In this document: piece after piece, positions 9,132-19,547 of the stretch
How the letters are laid out: every line of letters begins with the position of its first letter
How positions within the stretch are numbered: position 1 is the stretch's first letter
Assembly (NCBI RefSeq): GCF_900142295.1
Contig: NZ_FSRL01000001.1
Span: forward strand, 1,612,001 to 1,676,000
Source of the DNA: Vannielia litorea
Lineage (GTDB): Bacteria > Pseudomonadota > Alphaproteobacteria > Rhodobacterales > Rhodobacteraceae
Direction: 5' to 3'
Length of the DNA stretch: 64,000 bases
Translations under genes and position numbers: made by a program
The notes under the pieces: model-generated
The model's input: the letters and a program-made list of their open reading frames with translations, nothing else
What the model was told of the DNA's origin: nothing
The model's database searches: none

Positions 9132-9773
9132 ATGACCCCCGCCGAAGCCTCCCTGAAAACCAAGGAAATCTGCGCCCTTGCGCCCGTCGTGCCCGTGCTG
9201 GTGGTCGATGAGCTGGCCCATGCCGCGCCTCTCGCCACGGCCCTCGTGGCCGGTGGCCTGCCCGCGCTCGAGGTCACGCTGCGCACCCCCGCCGCACTCG
9301 ACGTGATCCGCGCCATGTCCGAGGTCGAGGGCGGCGTCGTCGGCGCAGGCACCCTGCTCACCTCGGCAGACGTGAAGGCCGCCGTGAAGGCCGGCGCCAG
9401 GTTCGGCGTCAGCCCGGGCGCCACCGACACCCTGCTGAAGGCCTGCGAAGACGAGGGCCTGCCGCTGCTGCCCGGCGCCGCCACCGCCACCGAGGCCATG
9501 GCCCTGCTGGAGCGCGGCTATACCGCGATGAAGTTCTTCCCCGCCGAGGCCTCCGGCGGCGCGCCCGCGCTCAAGGCCATCGGCGCGCCGATCCCGCAGA
9601 TCAGCTTCTGCCCCACCGGAGGCGTGAGCCTGAAGAACGCCAACGACTACCTGAGCCTGCCCAACGTCATGTGCGTCGGCGGCTCCTGGGTCGCGCCCGG
9701 TGACAAGGTGCAATCCGGCGACTGGGAGGGCATCACCGCGCTCGCCCGCGAGGCGGCCGCCCTCCCGCGCTGA
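9132..9773 (+). CDS. eda: 2-dehydro-3-deoxyphosphogluconate aldolase
   Basis: A 213-residue class I aldolase that splits KDPG into pyruvate and glyceraldehyde 3-phosphate. The Schiff-base lysine is in TAMKFFPAEASGG, the catalytic glutamate in LEVTLRTP, and the phosphate loop in PTGGVSLKN. AGGAG precedes the ATG. It directly follows edd and shares its promoter, making a minimal Entner-Doudoroff operon. The convergent lytic transglycosylase gene ends 7 bases beyond. Confidence 0.95.
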   Translation: MTPAEASLKTKEICALAPVVPVLVVDELAHAAPLATALVAGGLPALEVTLRTPAALDVIRAMSEVEGGVVGAGTLLTSADVKAAVKAGARFGVSPGATDTLLKACEDEGLPLLPGAATATEAMALLERGYTAMKFFPAEASGGAPALKAIGAPIPQISFCPTGGVSLKNANDYLSLPNVMCVGGSWVAPGDKVQSGDWEGITALAREAAALPR

Positions 9774-9780
9774 TCCCGGC

Positions 9781-10917
9781 TCAGAGGAGCCGCTGCAACA
9801 GGGCGGGCGAAGGCTCGCCCGTCACCGGCAGGCCGTTGGCCTGCTGGTAGGCCCGGATCGCCGCGGCCGTCTTGTTGCCCAGCACCCCATCCGGCGTGCC
9901 CGCATCGTAGCCCGCCCGGTTGAGGCCCTCCTGAAGCGCCATGCGCTGCTTCTGGGTCAGCCCGTATCGGTCCGGCCCGAACTCCGCCTGCAAGCCGCCG
10001 CGCCCGGCGATCCGGTCGCTGAGGTAACCCACCGCCAGCGCGTAGTTGTCGGAGTTGTTGTAGCGCTTGATGACGTTGAAGTTGTGCCCCACCGCAAAGC
10101 GCGGCCCGCCCGGATCGGGCTGGAGCCCGCCGCTCGACACCTCGCTGCCCCAGCGCTCGCCGCGCCGCCAGCCGTTGCGCGCCAGATAGGCCGCCGTCGA
10201 GGCCAGGGCGTCGCTCGGGTCTTCGCCCCAGATGTCGCGGCGCCCGTCGCCGGTGAAATCCACCGCGAAGAGCTGAAAGCTGGTGGGGATGAACTGGGTG
10301 TGCCCCATCGCGCCCGCCCAGCTGCCCACCATCCGCTCCGGCGTCGTGTCGCCCGCCTGCAGGATCTTCAGCGCCGCGATCAGCTGGCTCTCGAAGAAGG
10401 CCCCGCGCCGCCCCTCATAGGCCAGCGTGGCGCAGGCCGAGATCACCGGGATATCGCCACGCCGCGTGCCATAGGTGCTCTCGACGCCCCAGATCGCACA
10501 GCACACCTCCGCCGGCACGCCATATTTGGCCTCGATGGCATTGAGCCGCCCGCGCTGGCTGGCAAAGGCCGCGCGGCCCATCTCCACCTTCTTCTCGCTG
10601 GCCACCAGCGACAGGTAATCTTCGAAACTGCGCTTGAACTCCGCCTGGTTCCGGTCGCGCTCGATCACGCCGGGAAGAAAGCCCGCCCGCGCAAAGGCCC
10701 GGTCCACCACGCCCTGGCTCACGCCCGCGCTCACCGCCCTGGGCTTGAAGTTCGCCACCCAGGCGTCGAACCCGGCATTGGCCACCGGCCGCATCGCCGG
10801 GTCGGGGGCGGAAGGCGCCACGGCGTCAAAGCCGCCCGGCCCGCCGCAGGCGGCCAGAAGGCCCGTCGCCGCCGTCGAAATCAGAAATCCGCGCCTGTTG
10901 AGCACTGCTCGCATCAT
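9781..10917 (-). CDS. lytic murein transglycosylase (MltB family) with peptidoglycan-binding domain
   Basis: A 378-residue protein. Residues 1-25 hold a twin-arginine-like lipoprotein signal (NRRGFLIS, then a lipobox ending AAC). The catalytic domain (about 40-300) carries the MltB glutamate in WGVESTYG and the MGHTQFIPTSF stretch. A C-terminal peptidoglycan-binding domain (about 310-375) contains GYDAGTPDGVLGNKTAAAIRAYQ. The family cleaves the MurNAc-GlcNAc bond of peptidoglycan, leaving 1,6-anhydro ends. GGGAGA lies ahead of the start, and two consecutive ATGs are possible. Confidence 0.92.
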   Translation of the reverse strand: MMRAVLNRRGFLISTAATGLLAACGGPGGFDAVAPSAPDPAMRPVANAGFDAWVANFKPRAVSAGVSQGVVDRAFARAGFLPGVIERDRNQAEFKRSFEDYLSLVASEKKVEMGRAAFASQRGRLNAIEAKYGVPAEVCCAIWGVESTYGTRRGDIPVISACATLAYEGRRGAFFESQLIAALKILQAGDTTPERMVGSWAGAMGHTQFIPTSFQLFAVDFTGDGRRDIWGEDPSDALASTAAYLARNGWRRGERWGSEVSSGGLQPDPGGPRFAVGHNFNVIKRYNNSDNYALAVGYLSDRIAGRGGLQAEFGPDRYGLTQKQRMALQEGLNRAGYDAGTPDGVLGNKTAAAIRAYQQANGLPVTGEPSPALLQRLL

Positions 10918-11040
10918 CGGGTGTCTCCCCGTTTGTGAACTGCTTCGTTGCTGCCGAACCTAGCCGATCCCGCGCGCCGCCCCAAGGGCCAAGCGCAGAC
11001 CCGCGCGGCGCACCGCCGTCGGGCGGGCCAAACCCGCGCT

Positions 11041-11820
11041 TCAGCCCATCCAGGGCGCCCTGCGCTTGTCGAAGAAGGCGGCGATCCCTTCGCCCGCCTC
11101 GGCGCTCTCCCAGCGCCGCACCAGCGCCGCGACGCTGGCCTCGACCTCCGCCTCCGAGGGCGCCGCGCCCAGCCGCAGCGCCAGCGCCTTGGCCTCGGCC
11201 ACCGCGCCGGGGGCACAATCGAGGTAGGGCCGCACCTGCCGCTCCACCGCCGCATCCAGCGCCTCCTCGGGCACCGCCTCGGCCACCACGCCGAGCCGCA
11301 CCGCCTCGGCCGCCCCGAAGATCCGCGCGCTCATGAACACCCGCCGCGCCATCGCCTCGCCCATCCGTGCCAGCACATAGGGGCCGATCGTGGCCGGAAT
11401 CAGCCCCAGCCGGGTCTCGGTAAAGCCGAACTTCGCGCCCTCGGCGGCCACCGCCAGGTCGCAGACGCAGGCCATGCCGACGCCGCCACCGAAGGCATTG
11501 CCGTGGATGCGCCCGATCACCGGCTTGGGGCAGGCGTTCACCGCGCCGAGCATCTCCGCCAGCCGCCAGGCCTCGGCGGCCCGCGTCTCGCCATCGGCGG
11601 CCATCTGCTCCTGCATCCAGCCCAGGTCGCCGCCCGCGCAAAAGCTCTTGCCCTCGCCCGCCAGCACCACGACCCGCACGGCCTCATCCGCGCCCAATCG
11701 TTCGATCGCGGCGTGGATCTCGTCGATCAGCTCCGCCGAGAGCGCGTTGTGCTTCTCTGCCCGCGTGAGCCAGAGCGTGACCACGCCGCGCGCATCCCTG
11801 TCGATCCTGACCAGGCTCAT
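11041..11820 (-). CDS. enoyl-CoA hydratase family protein, probable methylglutaconyl-CoA hydratase
   Basis: A 259-residue crotonase-fold enzyme. The oxyanion-hole segments are GKSFCAGGDLGWMQ (about 58-71) and HGNAFGGGVGMACVCDL (about 105-121); the catalytic-region sequence FTETRLGLIPATIGPYV is also present. From sequence alone it is a general crotonase. Its position as the last gene of an operon with isovaleryl-CoA dehydrogenase, methylcrotonyl-CoA carboxylase and HMG-CoA lyase makes 3-methylglutaconyl-CoA hydration (LiuC role) the best assignment. Its start overlaps the end of the HMG-CoA lyase gene by 4 bases (ATGA). Confidence 0.85.
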   Translation of the reverse strand: MSLVRIDRDARGVVTLWLTRAEKHNALSAELIDEIHAAIERLGADEAVRVVVLAGEGKSFCAGGDLGWMQEQMAADGETRAAEAWRLAEMLGAVNACPKPVIGRIHGNAFGGGVGMACVCDLAVAAEGAKFGFTETRLGLIPATIGPYVLARMGEAMARRVFMSARIFGAAEAVRLGVVAEAVPEEALDAAVERQVRPYLDCAPGAVAEAKALALRLGAAPSEAEVEASVAALVRRWESAEAGEGIAAFFDKRRAPWMG

Positions 11821-12677
11821 TCCGCCCTCCCTGCCCGCATCGCCCGCGCCATCTCCGCCGCCTCCTGCAGCACGCCCATGTCGAGGCCGGTCTCGTAGCC
11901 CAGCTCCGCCAGCCGCGCCGCCACCGCCTCGGTGGCCACGTTGCCCGCCGCCCCCGGCGCATAGGGGCAGCCCCCGAGCCCTCCCACGGCGGCATCGAAG
12001 ACCCGCAGGCCGCGGGCCAGCGCCACCTCGATGTTGTCCAGCGCGCGCCCGCCGGTGTCATGGAAATGCCCGGCCAGCCGCTCGGCGGGCACCTCGTTCA
12101 GCACCGCGCCCAGCATCGCGTCCACCCGCTCCGGCACGCCGCGCCCCAGCGTCTCGCCCAACGAAATCTCGGCGCAGCCCATCTTCAGCAGGACTCCCGC
12201 CACCTGCGCCACCGCACCCGGATCGACCTCGCCCTCGAAGGGGCAATCGGTCACCACCGAGACATAGCCCCGCACCGGCACCCCGTCGGCCTTTGCCGCC
12301 GCCAGCACCGGCTCGAAGCGCTCCAGGCTCTCCGCGACCGAGCAGTTGAGGTTGGCGCGGCTGAACCCCTCCGTCGCCGCCCCGAACACCGCCACCCCGT
12401 CGGCCCGCGCCGCGCGCGCCGCCTCGTAACCCTTCATGTTGGGCGTCAGCGCCCAGTAGCTCACCCGCTCCGACCGCGTGATCCCGGCCATCACCTCGCC
12501 CGAGGAGGCCATCTGCGGCACCCACCTGGGGCTGACGAAGCTCGCCGCCTCGATCCGGTCGAACCCGGCACGCGACAGGCAATCCACCAGCGCCACCTTC
12601 TCGCCCACGCCGATCACCGCCTTCTCGTTCTGCAACCCGTCGCGCGGGCCGACCTCGAAGATCTCCACCTTCACCAT
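11817..12677 (-). CDS. hydroxymethylglutaryl-CoA lyase
   Basis: A 286-residue TIM-barrel lyase that splits HMG-CoA into acetyl-CoA and acetoacetate, the last step of leucine breakdown. Visible signatures are VGPRDGLQNEK at the N-terminus (metal and substrate site), HFHDTGGRALDN (metal-binding histidines) and the active-site loop GGLGGCPYAPGAAGN with its cysteine. The start at 12677 gives the family N-terminus; the frame is open further upstream, but only through the GST gene. It overlaps the GST gene by 7 bases and the hydratase gene by 4, which suggests translational coupling. Confidence 0.93.
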   Translation of the reverse strand: MVKVEIFEVGPRDGLQNEKAVIGVGEKVALVDCLSRAGFDRIEAASFVSPRWVPQMASSGEVMAGITRSERVSYWALTPNMKGYEAARAARADGVAVFGAATEGFSRANLNCSVAESLERFEPVLAAAKADGVPVRGYVSVVTDCPFEGEVDPGAVAQVAGVLLKMGCAEISLGETLGRGVPERVDAMLGAVLNEVPAERLAGHFHDTGGRALDNIEVALARGLRVFDAAVGGLGGCPYAPGAAGNVATEAVAARLAELGYETGLDMGVLQEAAEMARAMRAGRAE

Positions 12678-13321
12678 GGCGCGTAGAACTCCTCGCTGTA
12701 GAGCAACTCCGCCCCCTCCGGCGGCAATGAGGCCACGAAGCCCTGCCGCGACGACACCCGCGCCCACCAGTCCGCCAGCGCCGGAAAGGCCTCCAGCCGG
12801 GCAAACCGCTGGCCCATGTAAACCGCCTGCCCCACGGCGACATCCGCCGCCGAAAAGCCGCCCTCCAGCAGGTGCTCGCGCCCCTCGAGCCGGTCGTTCA
12901 CCGCGCCGAGGCACTTGCTCAGCCGCGCCGCCTCGAGCTTCATCACCACCGGGCTGCGCATCGCGTCGTCGTAGAGCATGATGTGCTGTTGGGTGAGCGC
13001 GGCGAGATGCTGGCTGATGGTCTCGGCAAAATGCAGCCAGATCAGCCAGTCCGCCCGCTCCGAGTGGCCCGGCGCCCGGCCCAGCCCGGCCTCGGGGAAG
13101 CGCTCGCAGAGCAATTCCATGATTGCACCCGACTCCCACCAGACCTCGCCGTCGATCTCCAGCGCCGGCACCCGCCCGGCCGGGTTCAGCGCCAGGTAGC
13201 CCGGCGCCCGCAGCGACTTGTCGAAGGGATGCACCACCAGCTCGAAGTCGACGCCCAGCTCGTGCAGCAGCCAGAGCACCCGCATCGAGCGGGTCTGGTG
13301 GCAATGATGCAGCCGGATCAT
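12671..13321 (-). CDS. glutathione S-transferase family protein
   Basis: A 216-residue protein with a thioredoxin-like N-terminal domain. RVPALEIDGEVWWESGAIMELLCERF includes the cis-proline and the ES pair that binds the glutathione gamma-glutamyl group. An all-helical C-terminal domain contains FSAADVAVGQAVYM. Family members conjugate or isomerise with glutathione. Its place in the leucine-degradation operon, between carboxylase and lyase, is unexplained. It could handle reactive intermediates, but that is inference. Confidence 0.85.
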   Translation of the reverse strand: MIRLHHCHQTRSMRVLWLLHELGVDFELVVHPFDKSLRAPGYLALNPAGRVPALEIDGEVWWESGAIMELLCERFPEAGLGRAPGHSERADWLIWLHFAETISQHLAALTQQHIMLYDDAMRSPVVMKLEAARLSKCLGAVNDRLEGREHLLEGGFSAADVAVGQAVYMGQRFARLEAFPALADWWARVSSRQGFVASLPPEGAELLYSEEFYAPW

Positions 13322-13370
13322 CGCGCCATCCCGCCGCGAAGACGCCTCGAAGGGCGGATGAGCGGCCCGG

Positions 13371-15299
13371 TCATGGCTGCGCCTCGATCCGCACGATCAG
13401 CGCCCCGGCCTCCAGCTGGTCGCCCGCCGCCACACCGAGCTCCGCCACCACACCGTCATGGGGCGCGCGCATCACATGCTCCATCTTCATCGCCTCCATC
13501 ACCGCCAGCCGGTCGCCGGCCGTCACCGCATCGCCCTTGCGCACATGGATCGAGCGCACCACGCCCGGCATCGGGGCCATCACCGCCCCCTCGCCCGCCG
13601 CCTCGCCCGCCGTCTCCAGCGGGTCCGGCAGGGCAAAGACCATCGGCTCCGCGCCGAAGACATGCACCTTGCCGCCCACCACCTCGGCCCGCGCCAGAGC
13701 CGGGCGGCCGTCCAGCACCCACCCCTGCGCGCCGCGCCGCGCCTGCACCTCGGCCCCACCGATCGCCACCGCAAAGGCCCCGCCGCCGAGGGCCGACACC
13801 CGGCCTTCGATGCGGTCGGCGCCGCGCAGCAGCAGCACCGGCCAGCCGAGCGGCGTCCAGAGCGCAAAGCCCTCGCCCGGCCTGGCCTCGTTCAGCCCCA
13901 GCGCCTCCAGCGCGGCCAGCGCCAGCAGGTCCGGCGCCGCGCAAGGCGCCACCAACCCGTCGAGCTCGCGCGCGATCAGCCCGGTCTCCACCTCGCCGCT
14001 GCGAAAGCCCGCATGGTCGATCAGCCGCCCGAGGAAGCCGAGGTTGGTCACCACGCCCGCCACCTCCGTCTCCGCCAGCCCGCGCGCCAGCGCCGCCCGC
14101 GCCTCGTCGCGCGTGGCCCCCCAGCAGGTCAGCTTGGCGATCATCGGGTCGTAATGCGGGCTGATCGTGTCGCCCTCGCGCACCCCGGTATCCACCCGGC
14201 CCGGGCCAAAGCGCAGCCGCTCCAGCCGCCCGGTCGCGGGCAGAAAGCCCGCCGGCACGTCCTCGGCATAGAGCCGCGCCTCCATCGCGTGGCCGCTGAT
14301 CGCAAGCTCCTCCTGCCGCATCGGCAACGGCTCGCCCGAGGCCACCCGCAGCTGCCATTCCACCAGGTCCACCCCGGTGATCGCCTCGCTCACCGGATGC
14401 TCCACCTGCAACCGCGTGTTCATCTCCATGAACCAGAAGCCATCCGGCCTGAGCCCGCCTGCGCCATCGACGATGAACTCCACCGTCCCCGCGCCCTTGT
14501 AGCCGATCGCCTCCGCCGCCCGCACGGCGGCGCTGCCCATGGCCTCGCGCACCGCCTCGGTCATCCCCGGCGCCGGGGCCTCCTCGATCACCTTCTGGTG
14601 CCGCCGCTGCAACGAGCAGTCGCGCTCGAAGAGATGCACCGCCCGCGCCCCGTCGCCGAAGACCTGCACCTCGATATGGCGCGGGTGCTCGATGTATTTC
14701 TCGATCAGCACATCGCCGTTGCCGAAGGCCCCCAGCGCCTCGACCCGCGCCGATTCCAGCGCATCCTCGAAGTCCTCCGCCCGCGTCACCAGCCGCATCC
14801 CCCGGCCGCCGCCGCCCGCGACCGCCTTGATCAGAACCGGGTAGCCGATCAGCGCCGCCTCGGCCTCCAGCCGCCCCGGGTCCTGCTCGGCCCCGTGGTA
14901 GCCCGGCACCACCGGCACGCCCGCCGCCTCCATCCGCGCCTTGGCGGCGTCCTTCAGCCCCATCGCCCGGATCGCCTCTGCCGACGGCCCGATGAAGGTC
15001 ACGCCCGCGCGGTCCAGCGCCGCCACGAACTCCGGGTTCTCGCTGAGAAAGCCGTAGCCCGGATGCACCCCCTGCGCGCCGGTCTCCACCGCCGCCGCCA
15101 CCACCTTGGAGATGTCGAGATAACTCAAGGCGGAGGCCGCCGGCCCGATGCACACGGCCTCGTCGGCCATCGCCACGTGCCGCGCGCCCGCGTCCGCCTC
15201 GGAGAAGACGGCCACCGTGCGCACCCCCAACCTGCGGCAGGTGTCGATCACCCGGCAGGCGATCTCGCCCCGGTTGGCGATCAGGATCTTGTCAAACAT
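13371..15299 (-). CDS. methylcrotonyl-CoA carboxylase, biotin-containing alpha subunit
   Basis: A 642-residue protein: a biotin carboxylase domain (about 1-445) starting MFDKILIANRGEIACRVI, with the glycine-rich ATP loop KAVAGGGGRGMRLV and the catalytic FMEMNTRLQVEHPVSE; then a linker domain; then a C-terminal biotinyl domain with the biotinylated lysine in EAMKMEH. Alpha subunits of acetyl-, propionyl- and methylcrotonyl-CoA carboxylases look alike, and the operon context with isovaleryl-CoA dehydrogenase and HMG-CoA lyase decides for methylcrotonyl-CoA. The start overlaps the preceding membrane-protein gene by 8 bases. Confidence 0.92.
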   Translation of the reverse strand: MFDKILIANRGEIACRVIDTCRRLGVRTVAVFSEADAGARHVAMADEAVCIGPAASALSYLDISKVVAAAVETGAQGVHPGYGFLSENPEFVAALDRAGVTFIGPSAEAIRAMGLKDAAKARMEAAGVPVVPGYHGAEQDPGRLEAEAALIGYPVLIKAVAGGGGRGMRLVTRAEDFEDALESARVEALGAFGNGDVLIEKYIEHPRHIEVQVFGDGARAVHLFERDCSLQRRHQKVIEEAPAPGMTEAVREAMGSAAVRAAEAIGYKGAGTVEFIVDGAGGLRPDGFWFMEMNTRLQVEHPVSEAITGVDLVEWQLRVASGEPLPMRQEELAISGHAMEARLYAEDVPAGFLPATGRLERLRFGPGRVDTGVREGDTISPHYDPMIAKLTCWGATRDEARAALARGLAETEVAGVVTNLGFLGRLIDHAGFRSGEVETGLIARELDGLVAPCAAPDLLALAALEALGLNEARPGEGFALWTPLGWPVLLLRGADRIEGRVSALGGGAFAVAIGGAEVQARRGAQGWVLDGRPALARAEVVGGKVHVFGAEPMVFALPDPLETAGEAAGEGAVMAPMPGVVRSIHVRKGDAVTAGDRLAVMEAMKMEHVMRAPHDGVVAELGVAAGDQLEAGALIVRIEAQP

Positions 15300-15777
15300 C
15301 GCTCCCGCCCTCCCCGGCGTCCCCGGCGAGATACCTGTGCCGGTAGATGAAGTTCGGCCGCTCCCCCGTCAGCAGGTAGAACCCCGCCGCCACCGCCGCC
15401 ACGGCCTCACCCAGCGCCCAGAGTTGCCCGCCCCAGGCGCCCTTCATGCCGGTGGCGAAATCGACCAGGATCATCGCGCAGGCGGTGATCCCCATCCAGC
15501 CGCCCGGCGGCAGCCGGAAGAACAGCGCCGCCGCCGCGAGCAGGAAGAACACCACCTCGACCCCCATCCAGACCCCGCCGAAGACGAAGGTCCAGAGCAC
15601 CAGCCGCCAGGCCGCCATCCCGAAGAGAAAGACCACCACCGCGTAGAGCGCCAGGTTCAGCCGCCCCTGCGGATGGGCCGCCACCATTTCGCCCGTCACA
15701 TGCACCCAGCGCTGCCCGCTCACCGGGTCACGCGCCCCTGTGATGAACTGCCCCCTGGTTTCCTTGCGCTCGCTCAT
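15292..15777 (-). CDS. hypothetical membrane protein in the leucine operon
   Basis: A 161-residue protein of unknown function. After about 40 polar residues it has four or so hydrophobic stretches between about residues 42 and 145, then a basic tail containing RPNFIYRHRYLAG. No enzyme motif is visible. It overlaps the nuclease-like gene by 4 bases and the carboxylase gene by 8, so it is translated from the same messenger. The start at 15777 fits that overlap; the frame is open 12 codons further upstream. Confidence 0.6.
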   Translation of the reverse strand: MSERKETRGQFITGARDPVSGQRWVHVTGEMVAAHPQGRLNLALYAVVVFLFGMAAWRLVLWTFVFGGVWMGVEVVFFLLAAAALFFRLPPGGWMGITACAMILVDFATGMKGAWGGQLWALGEAVAAVAAGFYLLTGERPNFIYRHRYLAGDAGEGGSDV

Positions 15778-16304
15778 GCCTCGTCTCCGCTTCCACACCA
15801 GCCCGCGCGCCACCCACCTTCATAGGTCCGCGCCAGTCCGCGTGCGATCATCATTCTCGCCACCGGCTCGCCGTCGATGGTCATGCGCACGAGCACCCGC
15901 CCGTAGCGGTCCTTCTCACCCATCGGGGCGGCAATGCGCCAGCCGCTCCAGACGCGCCAGCGCAGGTATTGCGTCGCCATCCAGGCCCGCCCCGCCTCGC
16001 TCATGCACCGGGCGCTGATCTCGGGCGTGTCGAACCCGAGCAACCGCCCCGAAACCAGCCCCTCGCCGCGGCAGATCATCCGCACCGTGTCGCCGTCGAT
16101 GATACCCACCACGCGGCACCCGTCGCGCGGTTTCACATAGGCCTGCGCCACGTCGACCACCGGTGCCAGCAGCACCGGGCCAAGCGCCAGCCCGGCCATC
16201 CAGAGCCGCCAGTTGCCGAGCCTCACCCGTCGCCGACCCCGCCGGCGCGGTCGCCCGAGCGATTCCAACCGCTTCAGCTGCCGCCTGCGCGCCCAATAGC
16301 CCAT
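15774..16304 (-). CDS. thermonuclease (SNase-like) family protein
   Basis: A 176-residue protein with a very basic N-terminus (RRRGRRRVR), one membrane segment at about residues 30-50, and then an OB-fold SNase-like domain: VVGIIDGDTVRMIC, RLLGFDTPEIS and EKDRYGRVLVRM. The aspartate of IDGDT, the arginine before LLGFDTPE and the E-K-DRYGR region match the staphylococcal nuclease active-site layout. It is probably membrane-anchored with the nuclease domain outside the cytoplasm. It sits between the two carboxylase subunits of the leucine operon. Confidence 0.75.
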   Translation of the reverse strand: MGYWARRRQLKRLESLGRPRRRGRRRVRLGNWRLWMAGLALGPVLLAPVVDVAQAYVKPRDGCRVVGIIDGDTVRMICRGEGLVSGRLLGFDTPEISARCMSEAGRAWMATQYLRWRVWSGWRIAAPMGEKDRYGRVLVRMTIDGEPVARMMIARGLARTYEGGWRAGWCGSGDEA

Positions 16305-16313
16305 GCCGCCGCC

Positions 16314-17920
<1,607 letters not shown>

Positions 17921-17924
<4 letters not shown>

Positions 17925-18739
17925 GCCTCTTCCCCAGTCGAAAATTCCGGCGCCGGCAGGAGCTGCCGGTGCATCAACCACCTGAGCCTGAACCCGTAGC
18001 GCGCCGCCCGCGCCACGTCGGTCTGAAAGCTCGCGTTCACGCCCGCGCCGATCGCCGCACCCGCCAGCGGCACCACCTGCGCGGCCTTGCGCTTCAGAAG
18101 ATCGGTACCCAGCCCGCGCGCCACCCGGTCCACCACCTTGTCGACCACCCAGTCGGCGCCCTTTTCCAGCACGTAGCGCACCTCGGGGGCCTGCAACTCG
18201 CGGGCCAGCTGGTTGACCTTGCCGAGGCTCTCCTTGCGCCCCTCCAGCCCGCGCACCGTGGCAAGCTCCAGCACCATGAGGCGAAACACCAGCTCCTCCT
18301 CGCCCTCGCCTTCGAAGCCGTAGCACTGGCCCGTGGCCCGCACCGTGCGTGCCGCGAGGCTGATGGTTGCCGGAATATCCAGCGTCATGCCCAGGCCCCC
18401 GAACCAGCCCGCCGCCCCGCCCGAGGCCGCGCCGGAGCCCGCCGCCCAGCCCTGCACCCGCAGCGCGACCACATCGCAGGCCGCGAGGTCGTTGGTGTCA
18501 TGGGCCACCGCAGGCAGCGTCCACCCCGCGCCCCGGTCGGCCATCACCAGCGCCCGGCGCAGCATCCCCGGCGGCACCAGCCGCCGCAGCAGCCCGCCGA
18601 GCGGCGCGGTCGCCTTCTCGGCCCCGCGCCCGAGCCGCGAATAGCGCTTCTTCTCGTATTTCTCCTGCTCCGCCAGCGCAGCCGTCAGCGCCGCCTCGAA
18701 GCGGCGGTCACGGTCCGGAAGATCGCCCTTCTCGCTCAC
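17921..18739 (-). CDS. EcsC family protein
   Basis: A 272-residue protein resembling the EcsC family, whose biochemical role is not established. Visible hallmarks are a charged N-terminal helix ([12 protein letters not shown]), glycine-rich segments ([31 protein letters not shown]), and a C-terminal [33 protein letters not shown] start at 18739 overlaps the stop of the LprI-like gene (GTGA). It is embedded in the leucine-degradation operon without a known metabolic link. Confidence 0.8.
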
Positions 18740-19230
18740 ATCCCCTCCGCCTGCACCTGGAGCCAAAGCGCCTGCCGCCCGGTCTCCTGCATCAGGCAGG
18801 ACAGCATCGCCGGCCCCTGCCCGGTGCCACCCGACCACTGCGAGCGCACGTAATCGCATTTGGCGTCGCGGAACACGATCCAGGCCCGCTGCATGTCGCG
18901 CAGCGTCTCCTCCGCCGACAGGTGCCCGTTCTGCGCCGTGGCCATCTCCACGTCAAACCCCTTCGCCCGCGCAATCGCCTCCCGGTAATGCTGGTTCAGC
19001 CGCGCGTCCCAATACTGCCACTCCGCATCGAGGCAGCCGTTCATCCCCGCGGTCGACTGCCCGCCCTCGGTGTTCTCCATGCAGGCATTCGCCGCCCAGC
19101 CGATGCATTGCTCGCGCGCGGCAAACTCCGGCCGCTGCTCCTCGCATTCCTCCGCCAGCAGCGGATCGAAGGCCAGTTCCTGCGCCGCCGCCGGGCTGGC
19201 CAGGGCCAGCAGAACAAGGATCCATCTCAT
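18736..19230 (-). CDS. LprI-like (DUF1311) secreted protein
   Basis: A 164-residue protein with a signal peptide (residues 1-16, ending AAAQE) and six or so cysteines in the mature part. The C-terminal region, with LDAEWQYWDARLNQHYREA and WIVFRDAKCDY, matches the lysozyme-inhibitor LprI/DUF1311 fold. It is probably periplasmic, with disulfides. It overlaps its neighbours by 4 bases on each side. Lysozyme inhibition is known only for some family members and is not shown here. Confidence 0.75.
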   Translation of the reverse strand: MRWILVLLALASPAAAQELAFDPLLAEECEEQRPEFAAREQCIGWAANACMENTEGGQSTAGMNGCLDAEWQYWDARLNQHYREAIARAKGFDVEMATAQNGHLSAEETLRDMQRAWIVFRDAKCDYVRSQWSGGTGQGPAMLSCLMQETGRQALWLQVQAEGM

Positions 19231-19547
19231 TTCGCCGCCTCCTTCCGTGCCGCGATCAGCGCCTCGCCGGCGACCCTGAGCTTGCAGCCCGGGGCCGGCA
19301 AGCCGCCCGCGCAGGCCGCCTCGGCCCGCGCCAGCATCGCCGCTGCCAGGTGATCGGCGCAAGCCTCGTAGCTGCCTGCGTTCAGGCACTCGGCCAGTGC
19401 CGCCTCCACGCAGGCCCGGTCACTCTCGCCCGCCGCGAGGCAGGCGTCGAGCCGCGCCACGATGGCCTCGTATGTGCCGGGTTGCTTGGGTTTCACCTGC
19501 GCCTCCACGCTCGACGTCATCAGGAGGAGGGCCACCGCCGCCCTCAC
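19227..19547 (-). CDS. hypothetical secreted Cys-rich protein
   Basis: A 106-residue protein with a short signal peptide (about 1-16, SSVEAQV) and six cysteines in the mature helical part, several spaced about a dozen residues apart. It starts at a GTG at 19547 that overlaps the stop of the isovaleryl-CoA dehydrogenase gene, and its own end overlaps the LprI-like gene by 4 bases. Both neighbours are secreted or operonic, so it may work with the LprI-like protein in the periplasm. I do not recognise the family. Confidence 0.6.
   Translation of the reverse strand: MRAAVALLLMTSSVEAQVKPKQPGTYEAIVARLDACLAAGESDRACVEAALAECLNAGSYEACADHLAAAMLARAEAACAGGLPAPGCKLRVAGEALIAARKEAAK

Noticed and set aside
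7251-9713. 820-codon minus-strand frame opposite edd-eda
   Set aside because: It is the mirror of two certain genes. Long antisense frames are expected in GC-rich DNA; it has low-complexity Gly/His/Ala content and no family match.
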